DNA from: Larkinella terrae
GTDB lineage: Bacteria > Bacteroidota > Bacteroidia > Cytophagales > Spirosomataceae
DNA: 64,000 nucleotides
Direction: 5' to 3'
Assembly (NCBI RefSeq): GCF_009668025.1
Contig: NZ_WJXZ01000013.1
Coordinates: forward strand, 326,216-390,215
The notes under the pieces were generated by a model that was given only the letters and a program-made list of their open reading frames with translations, did not search any database and was not told the DNA's origin. Position numbers and translations under genes: made by a program. Below are positions 34,293 to 43,116 of the stretch, in pieces; positions within the stretch are counted from its first letter, which is position 1, and each line of letters starts with the position of its first letter.

Positions 34293-34724
34293 ATGAAACT
34301 TAAAAGCTCTACCGGTTCTTTTGAACTACTGATAAAAGGATACGGTGTAAAAGGCACCAACTGGCGGGAACGCAACAGCTTGCTGTGTGAAGTCTCGACG
34401 GAATGGCAGAAAGAATTCTACAAACAATCGGCGCCCCTCCAGACCTGGGAAATCAAGCGGCTGATCAACGGCCTGAAACTGCTCTGGAACCGCGCCATCA
34501 ACCACGTTACGGTGACGTTTTCCGAACCCGGCCTGAACGTTGAAGCGTCGTCCCTGCCCAACGAGCATTACCATCTGCAAATTCAACTGGATCGTACCTT
34601 AACGCCCTCCTGGCATCCTTACCCGGATTTTCCGTTGCTGCTGGACGTTACCCTGACGCGGTTTCAGCTTCGCGAAGCCATCAAAGATTTAGTGGGTCAA
34701 CTGGCTCTTTTTCCGGAGCGTTAA
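34293..34724 (+). CDS. Conserved-looking hypothetical protein (possibly WapI-like)
   Basis: A 143-residue soluble protein, MKLKSSTGSFELLIKGYGVK onward. It has beta-strand-rich halves (SFELLIKGYGV, LLCEVSTEW, VTVTFSEPGLNVEASSL, YHLQIQLDRT, LLLDVTLTRFQLREAIKDLV) separated by an amphipathic helix (LQTWEIKRLINGLKLLWNRA). The order resembles WapI-type immunity proteins, but no toxin gene is near, so this is only a structural impression. The start was set by the promoter at 34214-34244. Confidence 0.6.
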   Translation: MKLKSSTGSFELLIKGYGVKGTNWRERNSLLCEVSTEWQKEFYKQSAPLQTWEIKRLINGLKLLWNRAINHVTVTFSEPGLNVEASSLPNEHYHLQIQLDRTLTPSWHPYPDFPLLLDVTLTRFQLREAIKDLVGQLALFPER

Positions 34725-34811
34725 CTTCCACTATAGATACCGTTTTCTACCATTTTATGATTTTTTGTCTGACAATTTCGGAAAGGGACAGTCCTTTTGG
34801 GTTAAATACCC

Positions 34812-34819
34812 TACCTTTG
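34812..34819 (+). promoter_or_regulatory. Possible -7 element for the TetR-family gene
   Basis: TACCTTTG followed by CA is a strong Bacteroidota -7 box, 81 nt before the ATG at 34901. The expected TTG at 17-23 nt upstream is missing (one lies 12 nt away), so regulation by an activator is possible. Confidence 0.4.
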
Positions 34820-34900
34820 CATCAATTAGCTTTTACTTTTTAGATTTTACAGGCAAATCAGAAACCGGCGCACACCCGGTTTCGGTTTGAGAATAATTGA

Positions 34901-35500
34901 ATGATAGAAGTTCGGAAGAGGAGTCGTACGCAAACAAAGGCACGCATCCTTCAGGCAGTCGGTGACGTGATTTCTGAACGTGGCGTCAACCGGGTTGGAA
35001 TCAATGCAGTAGCCGAGAAAGCCGGCGTCAACAAAGTTCTCATTTATCGGTATTTTGGCGGTTGGGAAGGACTACTGGAGCAATTCCTGAAGGAAGGTCA
35101 TTTCCTGAGCGAATACAACCAGGAATTCCTGAAAAACAATTCGGAGCCTGACCAGATCAGCAAAAGCCAGACCCGGGTCAACTACCTGATCGGATTGCTT
35201 CGTGAGCTCAAAGTTCGGACATCGGCCCAGGAAATGCTTAAGTGGGAAATCAGCAATCCCGGTTCCTACCTGAGTCAGCAATTGGTCGGCAAACGGAATG
35301 AATCGTTTCGAAAAATCCTTGAAACCTTCTTTTCTGACGAGAAAGAGGATCAGCATGCCCTGACGGCCATACTGGTTTCCGGCATCTCGATGTTGCTTTT
35401 AATGGCGCCCGGGCAGCAAAAATTCATGGATATTGATCTGCAATCGGACGAAGGCTGGCAACGAATTGAGCATGCCATCCACCGGTTTTATAATCCGTAA
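34901..35500 (+). CDS. TetR/AcrR-family transcriptional regulator
   Basis: A 199-residue repressor-type protein. The DNA-binding domain is at residues of about 8-55: RTQTKARILQAVGDVISERGVNRVGINAVAEKAGVNKVLIYRYFGGWEGLLEQFL. The remaining helices form the ligand/dimer domain, not assignable to a subgroup. Its target is not evident; the neighbours are the 143-residue gene on the same strand and a convergent aminopeptidase. A clear terminator follows. Confidence 0.92.
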   Translation: MIEVRKRSRTQTKARILQAVGDVISERGVNRVGINAVAEKAGVNKVLIYRYFGGWEGLLEQFLKEGHFLSEYNQEFLKNNSEPDQISKSQTRVNYLIGLLRELKVRTSAQEMLKWEISNPGSYLSQQLVGKRNESFRKILETFFSDEKEDQHALTAILVSGISMLLLMAPGQQKFMDIDLQSDEGWQRIEHAIHRFYNP

Positions 35501-35522
35501 CATCCTGTTCGGATCGGGTAAG

Positions 35523-35560
35523 CCAACCGATGTAAGCCTATACATCGGTTGGTTTGCTTG
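35523..35560 (+). terminator. Terminator after TetR-family gene
   Basis: CCAACCGATGTA (35523-35534) pairs perfectly with 35541-35552, loop 6 nt, followed by TTTGCTTGCTT. It is 12 bp and about 22 nt after the stop codon. Confidence 0.65.
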
Positions 35561-35620
35561 CTTCTGCATTATCGTTCAAAAAGCCGCTGAGGGGAGCACT
35601 AGCCCGACGCTCCGGCACCT

Positions 35621-36919
35621 TTATTTCCGGTTCATCAGGTCCTCGATTTCTTCCACTTCCACCGGAATGGAATCCATCAGGTCGATGTTGCCGGTTTCGG
35701 TAATCAGGATGTTATTTTCCAGCCGAATGCCCAATCCTTCTTCGCGTATATAGATGCCCGGTTCGCAGGTAAAAACCATTCCGGCTTCGAATTTCCGGTA
35801 TTTATTGCCGACATCGTGAACATCCAGACCCAAGAAGTGGGAAGTTCCGTGCATGAAATATTTCCGGTACAACGGCGCATCCGGGTCCTGTTTTTCCACA
35901 TCATGGCGGTCCAGCAAACCAAGCCCGATCAATTGCGACTCCATGATGCTCCCCACTTCCTTGTGGTAATCATCCCAGACATTGCCCGGCACCAGCAACT
36001 TTTTAGCTTCTTTCATGACGTGCAAAACGGCTTGATACACGGCTTTCTGGCGTTCGGTAAACCGCCCGTTTACCGGCAAACTGCGCGTCAGATCGGCGTT
36101 GTAGTTTCCGTATTCGGCCGCTACATCGAGCAAAATCACGTCCCCGTCGCGGCATTGGCGGTTATTCTCAATGTAATGTAGCACGCAGGCATTGGCTCCC
36201 GAAGCAATAATGGGCTGGTAGGCGAACCCCCGCGACCGCTGCCGAACGAACTCATGCAACAGCTCCGCTTCGATCTCGTACTCCCAGACGCCCGGTTTGA
36301 TAAATTTCAATAACCGCCGAAAACCGTCTTCCGTAATCCGAACGGCTTCGCTCAGTAAAGTAACTTCTTCAGGTTGTTTGATGGCCCGGAGGTAATGCAT
36401 CAACGGCGCAAGTCGTTCGTACTGATGGAGCGGATATTTCTCCCGGAACTGCCGGACGCCCCGGCTCTCCCGCGTTTCCACTTCCGACGAATTCCGCGTG
36501 TGTTCGTTGGTATTCAGATAGATACGTTCGGCTTCAAACACCATCTGAATAAAGATTTTCTCAAACTCATGCGTCCAGAAAACCGACTTCCGGGAAATGC
36601 CCGAGGTTTGTTCGGCTTCTTCTTTCGTTAATTTATGGCCTTCCCAGATTTCAATCAGCTCACTGGTTTCGCGCAGAAACAGCACTTCCCGAAACTTTTC
36701 GTCGGGATGATCGGGAAACAAAACCAGGATGGTTTCTTCCTGATCGACTCCGGAAAGGTAAAAAAGGTCGTTGTTCTGGCGAAAGCTCATGGTACCATCG
36801 GCGTTGGTCGGCATGATATCATTGGCGTTCAACACCACGACGGATTTGGGTTTCAATAATTCGGTCAGACGACGGCGGTTTCGGGAGAATAACTCGTTGC
36901 TGATGGCTGTGTACTTCAT
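35621..36919 (-). CDS. pepP: Xaa-Pro aminopeptidase (aminopeptidase P family)
   Basis: Metallopeptidase that releases N-terminal residues before proline in the cytosol; 432 residues, normal length. The N-terminal creatinase-like domain contains NANDIMPTNADGTMSFRQNNDLFYLSG. The pita-bread catalytic domain holds the metal ligands: VILLDVAAEYGNYNADLTRSLPVNG (two Asp), FMHGTSHFLGLDVHDVG (His), MVFTCEPGIYI (Glu) and GIRLENNILIT (Glu). All five are present. The start is 84 nt from the divergent subtilase. Confidence 0.94.
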   Translation of the reverse strand: MKYTAISNELFSRNRRRLTELLKPKSVVVLNANDIMPTNADGTMSFRQNNDLFYLSGVDQEETILVLFPDHPDEKFREVLFLRETSELIEIWEGHKLTKEEAEQTSGISRKSVFWTHEFEKIFIQMVFEAERIYLNTNEHTRNSSEVETRESRGVRQFREKYPLHQYERLAPLMHYLRAIKQPEEVTLLSEAVRITEDGFRRLLKFIKPGVWEYEIEAELLHEFVRQRSRGFAYQPIIASGANACVLHYIENNRQCRDGDVILLDVAAEYGNYNADLTRSLPVNGRFTERQKAVYQAVLHVMKEAKKLLVPGNVWDDYHKEVGSIMESQLIGLGLLDRHDVEKQDPDAPLYRKYFMHGTSHFLGLDVHDVGNKYRKFEAGMVFTCEPGIYIREEGLGIRLENNILITETGNIDLMDSIPVEVEEIEDLMNRK

Positions 36920-37003
36920 GCGGGGTAAGGTTTCAAATGACTGTATTCGGTAATGTCAATATCCTTTTGTACATTAATGCCTAAAATTGATGCTTTCGTT
37001 TCA

Positions 37004-38542
37004 ATGAAAAAAATAGTTACGCTTCTTTTTGGGATAATGGTCTTCGGGACCGGTATTTCAAACGCCCAGTCCAAATACTGGATCACCCTGAAGGACAAGC
37101 CTTCTACCGAAAAACCATCCCTTTCTCCGCTAACTATTTCCACCCGCCAGGCGATCGGACTTTCCGTCGACGAGACCGACTTGCCGCTCAATCCGGCTTA
37201 TTTGCATTCCTTATCTCATCAGGGCGTTCGCCCCATGTTTCAGTCGCGCTGGCTCAATGCGGTTTCGGCCGAACTGACCCCGGAACAGCTGCGGCAGGTG
37301 AAGGCTCTGTCTTTCGTTAAAGAAATTGTCCCGATCGACAAACACATCGTCATCAACAGCCTCGATCCTACCATTACCAAAGTGCAAATGGCGCCGGTTA
37401 TGTCGCAGATTCAGGCGGATGTTTTTGGCCGGGCGGGTTTGACCGCCAAAAATGTTACCATCGGCGTGATCGATGCCGGTTTTTTCGGAGCGGATTCGGC
37501 CAGTGCGCTGAAGCAGATTTTTCATCGCAACGGCATTAAAGACGTTCGGGATTACGTAAACACCAACCGCCCCCGCAATTCCTTTTTCGGGTCCCTGGAA
37601 ACGCTTTCCGATTTTCACGGTACGGAGGTAATGGCCGCCATTTCGGGTCATGATCCCAACGAAAATATTCAGTACGGTCTGGCAACAGATGCCACGTTTT
37701 ACCTGGCCCGCACCGACCACGGCGCCCGCGAATTCCGGGGGGAAGAAGACAACTGGATTGCCGCTATGGAGTGGATGGACAGCCTGGGCGTCCGCATTAT
37801 CAACACCTCGCTCGGCTACGCCAAAGGATTTACCAATCCGAAGGAAAATTACCAGCCCGACCAGATGGATGGCCACACCAGCCTGATCAGCAAGGCGGCT
37901 CAACTGGCGGCAGACAAGAAAGGAATCCTGGTGATTGTCTCGGCGGGGAATGAAGGCGATGACCGCTCCTGGCGAATTATTTCCACTCCGGCGGATGCGC
38001 AGGGGGTCCTGGCCGTTGGCGCGACCAACAACAAAGTCTGGAACCGCATTGGCTATAGCAGCATCGGCCCGGAATTTTTGTCGTATTTAAAGCCGAACGT
38101 TGCCTGTTTTTCGTTGTATGGCACTTCCCTTTCGGCACCGGTTATTACCGGTTTTGCAGCCTGCCTGATGCAGGCAAATCCGAAGCTGACGAACAAGGAG
38201 CTGATCAGCATTATTGAAAAATCTTCCCACCTCTATCCCTACGGGAACAATTATATCGGCTACGGCGTCCCGCAGGCATCCCGCGCCTTGGCACTCGCCA
38301 AAAACCAGAGCCTGCCAGCCTCAGCCCGCTCCATTAAGGTGACCAGCAAAACGTATTCGCTGCCCCTGCCCGACTACACGGACACCTCCGTATCGGTTTT
38401 CCACAAAAAAGATGAAACGCACGTGAGCCAGCAGGAGTCCATGCGCGTTCAGAACGGGGCCGTCGTCCTGCGCCGGAGTCACGATGAAAAGCGAACTACC
38501 GTTGATTTAAAGAAAGAAGTGGTTGAGATAATCTGGCAATAA
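37004..38542 (+). CDS. Secreted S8-family (subtilisin-like) serine peptidase
   Basis: A 512-residue exported protease. Signal peptide MKKIVTLLFGIMVFGTGISNA; a short pro-region to about residue 125; catalytic Asp157 (IGVIDAGFF), His205 (DFHGTEVMAAISG) and Ser375 (GTSLSAPVITGFAACLMQ), with oxyanion Asn316 (SAGNEG). The C-terminal 110 residues are beta-rich and end KEVVEIIWQ. They show no clear type IX secretion sorting signal (no PVGLYFLRV-type Gly/Lys-rich end), so periplasmic location is likelier. The start at 37004 gives the signal peptide directly; the longer frame adds 17 residues. Confidence 0.92.
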   Translation: MKKIVTLLFGIMVFGTGISNAQSKYWITLKDKPSTEKPSLSPLTISTRQAIGLSVDETDLPLNPAYLHSLSHQGVRPMFQSRWLNAVSAELTPEQLRQVKALSFVKEIVPIDKHIVINSLDPTITKVQMAPVMSQIQADVFGRAGLTAKNVTIGVIDAGFFGADSASALKQIFHRNGIKDVRDYVNTNRPRNSFFGSLETLSDFHGTEVMAAISGHDPNENIQYGLATDATFYLARTDHGAREFRGEEDNWIAAMEWMDSLGVRIINTSLGYAKGFTNPKENYQPDQMDGHTSLISKAAQLAADKKGILVIVSAGNEGDDRSWRIISTPADAQGVLAVGATNNKVWNRIGYSSIGPEFLSYLKPNVACFSLYGTSLSAPVITGFAACLMQANPKLTNKELISIIEKSSHLYPYGNNYIGYGVPQASRALALAKNQSLPASARSIKVTSKTYSLPLPDYTDTSVSVFHKKDETHVSQQESMRVQNGAVVLRRSHDEKRTTVDLKKEVVEIIWQ

Positions 38543-38557
38543 CGGGCCGTCGGTACG

Positions 38558-39523
38558 TTAGAGATATTTTCCCGGCGTCAGGTAGTTCTTTACGTAATCT
38601 TCAATGCCTTCTTCCAGCGACTTAAAATGTTGGGAATAACCGATTGAGCGGAGTTTGCTCATGGTTGCCTGGGTGTAATACTGGTATTTGTCGCGGATAT
38701 CTTCGGGCGTATCGACAAACTCGATCTGGGAGGTAATATCCATTGCCCGAAACGTATTGTTCGCCAGATCCAGGAACGTTCGGGCTTTGCCGCTACCGAG
38801 GTTGTAAATACCGGAATTCCGGCGGTGGTGCATCAGAAATACGAAGACATCAACCACGTCTTTCACGTAAATAAAATCACGCATCTGTTCGCCATCGGCA
38901 AAATTGGGGTTGTGCGACCGGAACAACTTCATCGAGCCTTTCTGCTGGATTTGGCAGAAAGCGTGATAAATCACGGATGCCATCCGACTTTTGTGGTACT
39001 CGTTCGGCCCGTATACGTTGAAGAATTTCAGCCCGGCCCAGAAAAAAGGATGGCGCTCCTGCTCCAACACCCAGTTGTCGAATTCATTTTTCGATTCGCC
39101 GTAGGGATTCAGCGGTTTTAGCTGCGGAATCAGCGATTCGTTGTCGTCGTAGCCCAGCTCGCCCAGTCCGTAGGTTGCGGCCGACGACGCATAGACCAGC
39201 GGGATTTGATACTCAATGCATTTTTGCCAGATCTTCTTGGAATACTCGACATTGAGGTGCTCGAAAATACTGCGATCAAACTCCGTGGTGTCAGTACGGG
39301 CGCCAATGTGAAACAGGAACTCGATTTCGTGGTAATTTCCATCCAGCCAATCGAAAAACTCTTCCCGATCGACCCGCTCAAGAATCCGTTTTCCTTCTAA
39401 ATTCGCCAGCTTGTCCTCCCGCGAAAAATCATCGACGGCAATAATGGCATTGAAATTTTCCTGATTCAACCGCGAAATCAGACAGCTCCCGATAAAGCCT
39501 GTTGCGCCCGTAACAATTATCAT
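38558..39523 (-). CDS. hldD: ADP-L-glycero-D-manno-heptose 6-epimerase
   Basis: Epimerises ADP-heptose for the lipopolysaccharide inner core; 321 residues. Rossmann motif VTGATGFIGSCLI, IIAVDDFSREDKLANLEGKRI, FLFHIGARTDTTEFD, VYASSAATYGLGELGYDD, and YGESKNEFDNWVL (YxxxK) fit HldD closely, together with GLKFFNVYGPNEYHKSRMASVIYHAF and the terminal LRSIGYSQHFKSLEEGIEDYV. Convergent with the subtilase, 15 nt apart. Confidence 0.93.
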   Translation of the reverse strand: MIIVTGATGFIGSCLISRLNQENFNAIIAVDDFSREDKLANLEGKRILERVDREEFFDWLDGNYHEIEFLFHIGARTDTTEFDRSIFEHLNVEYSKKIWQKCIEYQIPLVYASSAATYGLGELGYDDNESLIPQLKPLNPYGESKNEFDNWVLEQERHPFFWAGLKFFNVYGPNEYHKSRMASVIYHAFCQIQQKGSMKLFRSHNPNFADGEQMRDFIYVKDVVDVFVFLMHHRRNSGIYNLGSGKARTFLDLANNTFRAMDITSQIEFVDTPEDIRDKYQYYTQATMSKLRSIGYSQHFKSLEEGIEDYVKNYLTPGKYL

Positions 39524-39830
39524 ACTCCGTAGAAATTGAGCAACGATTGTTTTAGGTTAGATTAAAATTCCGTATTCTCTCTATTAAATAGGGTGTAAAG
39601 TTAGGATAAATCACCACACCAACCTATCCACGTTTTAATGAATAAATAGAATTATTCCAATATTCACTTTACAAAACGCACCTAACAATCCAAGTGGTTG
39701 TTCACCTGAAAGTAAGAGTTGCCAAACGCAATTCGGATTTTTATTAACGCTGGGAAGACTGTAATTTTGCAACTGCAAGTCGGGTGCCCGGTTTGTCGAA
39801 AATGATGGATCGCTCCGGCGATGGTGACTA
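39524..39830. other. Divergent intergenic region hldD-queD
   Basis: About 307 nt. TAATTTTG at 39762-39769 is a good -7 box for queD (leader about 57 nt), though its -33 box is not TTG. The stretch 39580-39660 is AT-rich with no clear structure. No short gene is supported. Confidence 0.4.
39762..39769 (+). promoter_or_regulatory. Possible -7 element of queD-lpxB
   Basis: TAATTTTG followed by C matches TAnnTTTG and lies 61 nt before the queD start. The upstream T run at about 39738-39742 stands where TTG is expected. Confidence 0.4.
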
Positions 39831-40247
39831 ATGGTATATATTAGCAGAAAAGAACATTTTAATGCGGCCCACCGGTTATTTAACCCGGCCTGGTCGGACG
39901 AAAAAAATAAGGAGGTTTTTGGCCCCTGCGCCAACATAAACGGGCATGGCCATAATTTTGAGCTAATTGTAACCGTCAAAGGAGAACCCAATCCCGACAC
40001 CGGTTTTGTCATTGATCTGAAAGTGCTGGCCGATCTGGTGAAAGAACACATTATCGATAAAGTCGATCACAAGAACCTGAACCTGGATGTCGATTTCATG
40101 CAGGGAAAAATGGCTAGTTGTGAAATTTTTATTGTCGAAATCTGGAAAATTCTGGATCGGGCGCTGGCGCAGATTACCGAGGCCCGGCTTCACCGAATCC
40201 GGTTATACGAAACCCCGAAAAATTACGTGGATTATTACGGGGAATAA
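39831..40247 (+). CDS. queD: 6-carboxytetrahydropterin synthase / 6-pyruvoyltetrahydropterin synthase family
   Basis: Converts dihydroneopterin triphosphate into a tetrahydropterin for queuosine (or another pterin) synthesis; 138 residues. EHFNAAHRL gives one zinc His, GPCANINGHGHNF supplies the catalytic Cys and the other two His (HGH), GFVIDLKVLADLV and DHKNLNLD are conserved. The pterin-binding segment reads MASCEIFIVEIWKIL where relatives generally have S/T-T/S-E-N; the key Glu remains. Three nt before lpxB, so cotranscribed. Confidence 0.9.
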   Translation: MVYISRKEHFNAAHRLFNPAWSDEKNKEVFGPCANINGHGHNFELIVTVKGEPNPDTGFVIDLKVLADLVKEHIIDKVDHKNLNLDVDFMQGKMASCEIFIVEIWKILDRALAQITEARLHRIRLYETPKNYVDYYGE

Positions 40248-40250
40248 CCT

Positions 40251-41375
40251 ATGAACTACTACCTGATTGCCGGGGAGCGTTCTGGTGACCTGCACGGCGG
40301 AAACCTGATCAAAGCCATCCGACAGCACGATCCGAAGGCCCGTTTTCGGGCCTGGGGCGGTGAACAAATGGAGGAAGCCGGTGCCGTTCTGGTGCGCCAT
40401 TACCGCTCGATGGCTTTCATGGGTTTCCTGGAAGTCGTGCAGAATTTGGGAACGATTCGCAAAAATCTGCGGGACTGCCAGGAAGATTTGCTCAAAACCC
40501 GCCCGGATGTTTTGATTCTGATCGATTATGCCGGTTTTAATCTGCGCATGGCCCGGTTTGCTAACAAGCATGGTATTCGGGTGTTCTATTACATCTCGCC
40601 CAAAGTCTGGGCCTGGAATCAGAAACGAGCGCTGAAAATCAAGGCGGTTGTCGACCAGTTGTTTGTCATCTTTCCGTTCGAAGTCGATTTCTTCAAAAAA
40701 TACGACTATCGGGTCGATTTCGTCGGGAATCCGCTGATGGACGCAATTGGCGGTTTTCAGCCTGATCCCGATTTTCGGAAAAAGAATGCCTTAAGCGATA
40801 AACCGGTTATTGCGCTGCTGCCCGGCAGCCGGCATCAGGAAGTTTCCATGATGCTGCCCATGATGATGGCTGTCATTCCGCACTTTCCCAACCACCAGTT
40901 TGTCGTTTCCGGCGTCAGCAACCTGCCCCAAGCCTTGTATCAGGAAATGATGCAGCGATTTCCGACTACCCCGATTGTGGTCGATGATGCGTACAACCTG
41001 TTGTCGATTGCCGATGCCGCTCTGGTAACTTCAGGTACCGCAACGCTGGAAACCGCCCTGCTGAATGTGCCGGAAGTAGTTTGTTACAAAATGTCGTGGG
41101 TGTCGTACCAGGTCGCCAGCCGGTTGGTTGCCGTCCCTTTTATCTCGCTGGTCAATCTGATTCTAGAGCGGGAGGCCGTTAAAGAATTGAAACAATACCA
41201 GCTGACGATTGAAAACCTGGTTGAGGAATTAACCCGAATTCTTCCCGGCGGATCGGAGTATGAACGGCAATTAGCAGACTATGAAGAGCTACGAAAAAAA
41301 GTCGGTGGGCCGGGCGCTTCGGACCGCGCGGGCGAACTGATGGTGAAGTACCTGCGTACGAAAGGTATTAACTGA
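40251..41375 (+). CDS. lpxB: Lipid-A-disaccharide synthase
   Basis: Condenses UDP-2,3-diacylglucosamine with lipid X to the lipid A disaccharide at the inner membrane; 374 residues, GT19. N-terminal YLIAGERSGDLHGGNLIKAI, FMGFLEVVQNLG, LILIDYAGFNLRMAR, YYISPKVWAWNQKRALKI, VDFVGNPLMDAI, IALLPGSRHQEVSMMLP and ALVTSGTATLETALLNVPEVVCYK are diagnostic. Its last 8 bases overlap the end of the acyltransferase gene on the other strand. Confidence 0.97.
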   Translation: MNYYLIAGERSGDLHGGNLIKAIRQHDPKARFRAWGGEQMEEAGAVLVRHYRSMAFMGFLEVVQNLGTIRKNLRDCQEDLLKTRPDVLILIDYAGFNLRMARFANKHGIRVFYYISPKVWAWNQKRALKIKAVVDQLFVIFPFEVDFFKKYDYRVDFVGNPLMDAIGGFQPDPDFRKKNALSDKPVIALLPGSRHQEVSMMLPMMMAVIPHFPNHQFVVSGVSNLPQALYQEMMQRFPTTPIVVDDAYNLLSIADAALVTSGTATLETALLNVPEVVCYKMSWVSYQVASRLVAVPFISLVNLILEREAVKELKQYQLTIENLVEELTRILPGGSEYERQLADYEELRKKVGGPGASDRAGELMVKYLRTKGIN

Positions 41376-41934
41376 TCTTACCGGTTTTTTCGTACTCCTT
41401 CAGCCAGGTTTTATGTTTTCCCTGAATTTTGGTAAAAAACTCAAAAACCGGTCGCATGTCTTTGTCAAAATCGCCGGTCATATACATTGGCTCGCTCAGC
41501 ACGACGGCTTTTCGGGGGTAATCAACACCGGCCAGAATCAACGGAACATCCGCCTTCAGGGAAATATAATAAAAACCGGTTTTTAGTCGGGGAACATCGC
41601 TGCGCGTCCCTTCGGCCGGAATGCAAATGTGCAGGTAATCGTTCTGGATAAAAATATCGACAATGGCATCCACCAGGTTGTTGGCCCGGCTCCGGTCGAC
41701 GGGCTTACCGCCCAAAATCCGAAAAAACCAACCGGCGTACCAGGTAAACAGCTCTTTTTTAGCCAGATACTGAATCCAGACCCGCGTGGTTGCCCGTGCC
41801 CCAACGCCCACCGGGAAGTCCCAGTTCGTATTGTGCGGAGCGAGTACCCAAATTGCTTTCGGCAAATCAGGAACTTCGCCAAGGAGTTTCCAACCCGCGA
41901 TTTTGTAAAGCCACCTCGCAAATGCGCTAAACAT
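41368..41934 (-). CDS. PlsC-like 1-acylglycerol-3-phosphate acyltransferase
   Basis: A 188-residue membrane-associated acyltransferase. The HX4D catalytic box is APHNTNWDFP, and IPAEGTRSDVPRLKTGFYYISLKADVPLILAGVDYP matches motifs III-IV (EGTR, and the P of the last box). Residues at the N-terminus (FARWLYKIAGWKLLG) form an amphipathic membrane helix. Shorter than usual PlsC but matches the stand-alone Bacteroidota form. It may acylate lysophosphatidate or another glycerol lipid. Tail overlaps lpxB by 8 bp. Confidence 0.88.
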   Translation of the reverse strand: MFSAFARWLYKIAGWKLLGEVPDLPKAIWVLAPHNTNWDFPVGVGARATTRVWIQYLAKKELFTWYAGWFFRILGGKPVDRSRANNLVDAIVDIFIQNDYLHICIPAEGTRSDVPRLKTGFYYISLKADVPLILAGVDYPRKAVVLSEPMYMTGDFDKDMRPVFEFFTKIQGKHKTWLKEYEKTGKIS

Positions 41935-41970
41935 ATTCTTCGGAAACAGTCCAGGCTGTTGGCAACAAGG

Positions 41971-43116
41971 TTAAGAAAAAATAAACGGTTTCGGGCTAAA
42001 GCACAGAACAAAAATGAGCAAAGCCAGCCAGCCAAGAATGACCCGACCGGTTCCCAAAGGTTCATCATCCTCCGTATCCGGATGGTAAACACCCAAAAAC
42101 CGCCCCAGAATCAGGATAAATAGCAGAAAACCGGGATACCCGTTGACCGCCGGAAACAGGAACGAAATCAGAAATTGACCGACTACCACACTCAACGCCA
42201 GCAATAAGGCGGTCGTCTGGTTTTCGCTGATGCTTCGAAAACTAAGGAATAATCCCGCGACGTACAGGGCCAATTTCCCCAATTGGTCCCAGAACTTGGC
42301 ATCGTTCCCGATGATAAAATCGCTTGGTTTGAAAAATCCCAACCCAGCGTAAAACGCAAAACCGATCAGCAGAATTGGCGCAATGGTTCGGAAAGCGCGA
42401 CGACCAATCAGGCTGTACAAAACGTGGCCCCCGTCGAGTTGCCCGATCGGAATCAGGTTGAGCGACGTAAAAAACAAGGCAAAATAACCCGCCATCAGGT
42501 ACGGATAATGGACCATTTCGTAAGGATGCGGCAAGCGGGCCGGATCGGCGACGTAGGTTTTAAAGAACCAGAACAACAGGTTGTCGCCCAACTGAATGAC
42601 GCTTTCGGGCGGCAGATTTTTGTAAACGTGATCGCCAAACGCCAACCCGTACTGCTTGTATTCCGGGTGAATGGTAAAAATGAATTCGGGGGGCGGTAAA
42701 TGCGTGAATCCATACATCAGCACACCGAGTGCGACCACAAAACCGGCCAGAGGGCCCGCAATACCGATGTCGAAGAACTTTTTACGGCTGTTGATAAAAT
42801 CCTGAATCCGGATAAAAGCGCCTAGCGTACCGAGCGTTTGCCCCAAACCGAACCAGAGAGGAATGTAATAAGGTAGCGTAACCCGAACGTGGTGGTACCG
42901 GGCGACGAAAAAATGCCCAAATTCGTGAACCGTCAGAATGGCCAGAAACGGGATCGAATAATGCAGTCCATCCCAGAATTCGGGCCAGCCAATGCCGTGC
43001 TCCAGATCCAGAAAAAACCGGCCATACATCCATTCCGCACCAGCCGCGGTTGTTGAAATCAGGGTAAGTACAAAAAGGCTAGCTTGAATGAGGTATGTCC
43101 TCGTTTGTGGATTCAT
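41971..43116 (-). CDS. Site-2-protease-family membrane metallopeptidase
   Basis: A 381-residue polytopic inner-membrane protein. The metal site HEFGH (residues 64-68, in AILTVHEFGHFFVARY) and the second site LNLIPIGQLDGGHVLY (NxxPxxxLDGGH-like) define M50 intramembrane proteases, which clip membrane-bound regulators. Several further helices follow. The start MNPQTRTYLI at 43116 was chosen; translation from it overlaps the end of the HAD gene by 38 nt, indicating a translationally coupled operon. The substrate is unknown. Confidence 0.9.
   Translation of the reverse strand: MNPQTRTYLIQASLFVLTLISTTAAGAEWMYGRFFLDLEHGIGWPEFWDGLHYSIPFLAILTVHEFGHFFVARYHHVRVTLPYYIPLWFGLGQTLGTLGAFIRIQDFINSRKKFFDIGIAGPLAGFVVALGVLMYGFTHLPPPEFIFTIHPEYKQYGLAFGDHVYKNLPPESVIQLGDNLLFWFFKTYVADPARLPHPYEMVHYPYLMAGYFALFFTSLNLIPIGQLDGGHVLYSLIGRRAFRTIAPILLIGFAFYAGLGFFKPSDFIIGNDAKFWDQLGKLALYVAGLFLSFRSISENQTTALLLALSVVVGQFLISFLFPAVNGYPGFLLFILILGRFLGVYHPDTEDDEPLGTGRVILGWLALLIFVLCFSPKPFIFS

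Noticed and set aside
37004..38542. Type IX secretion substrate
   Set aside because: The subtilase C-terminus lacks the conserved sorting-domain pattern; only a standard signal peptide is seen.
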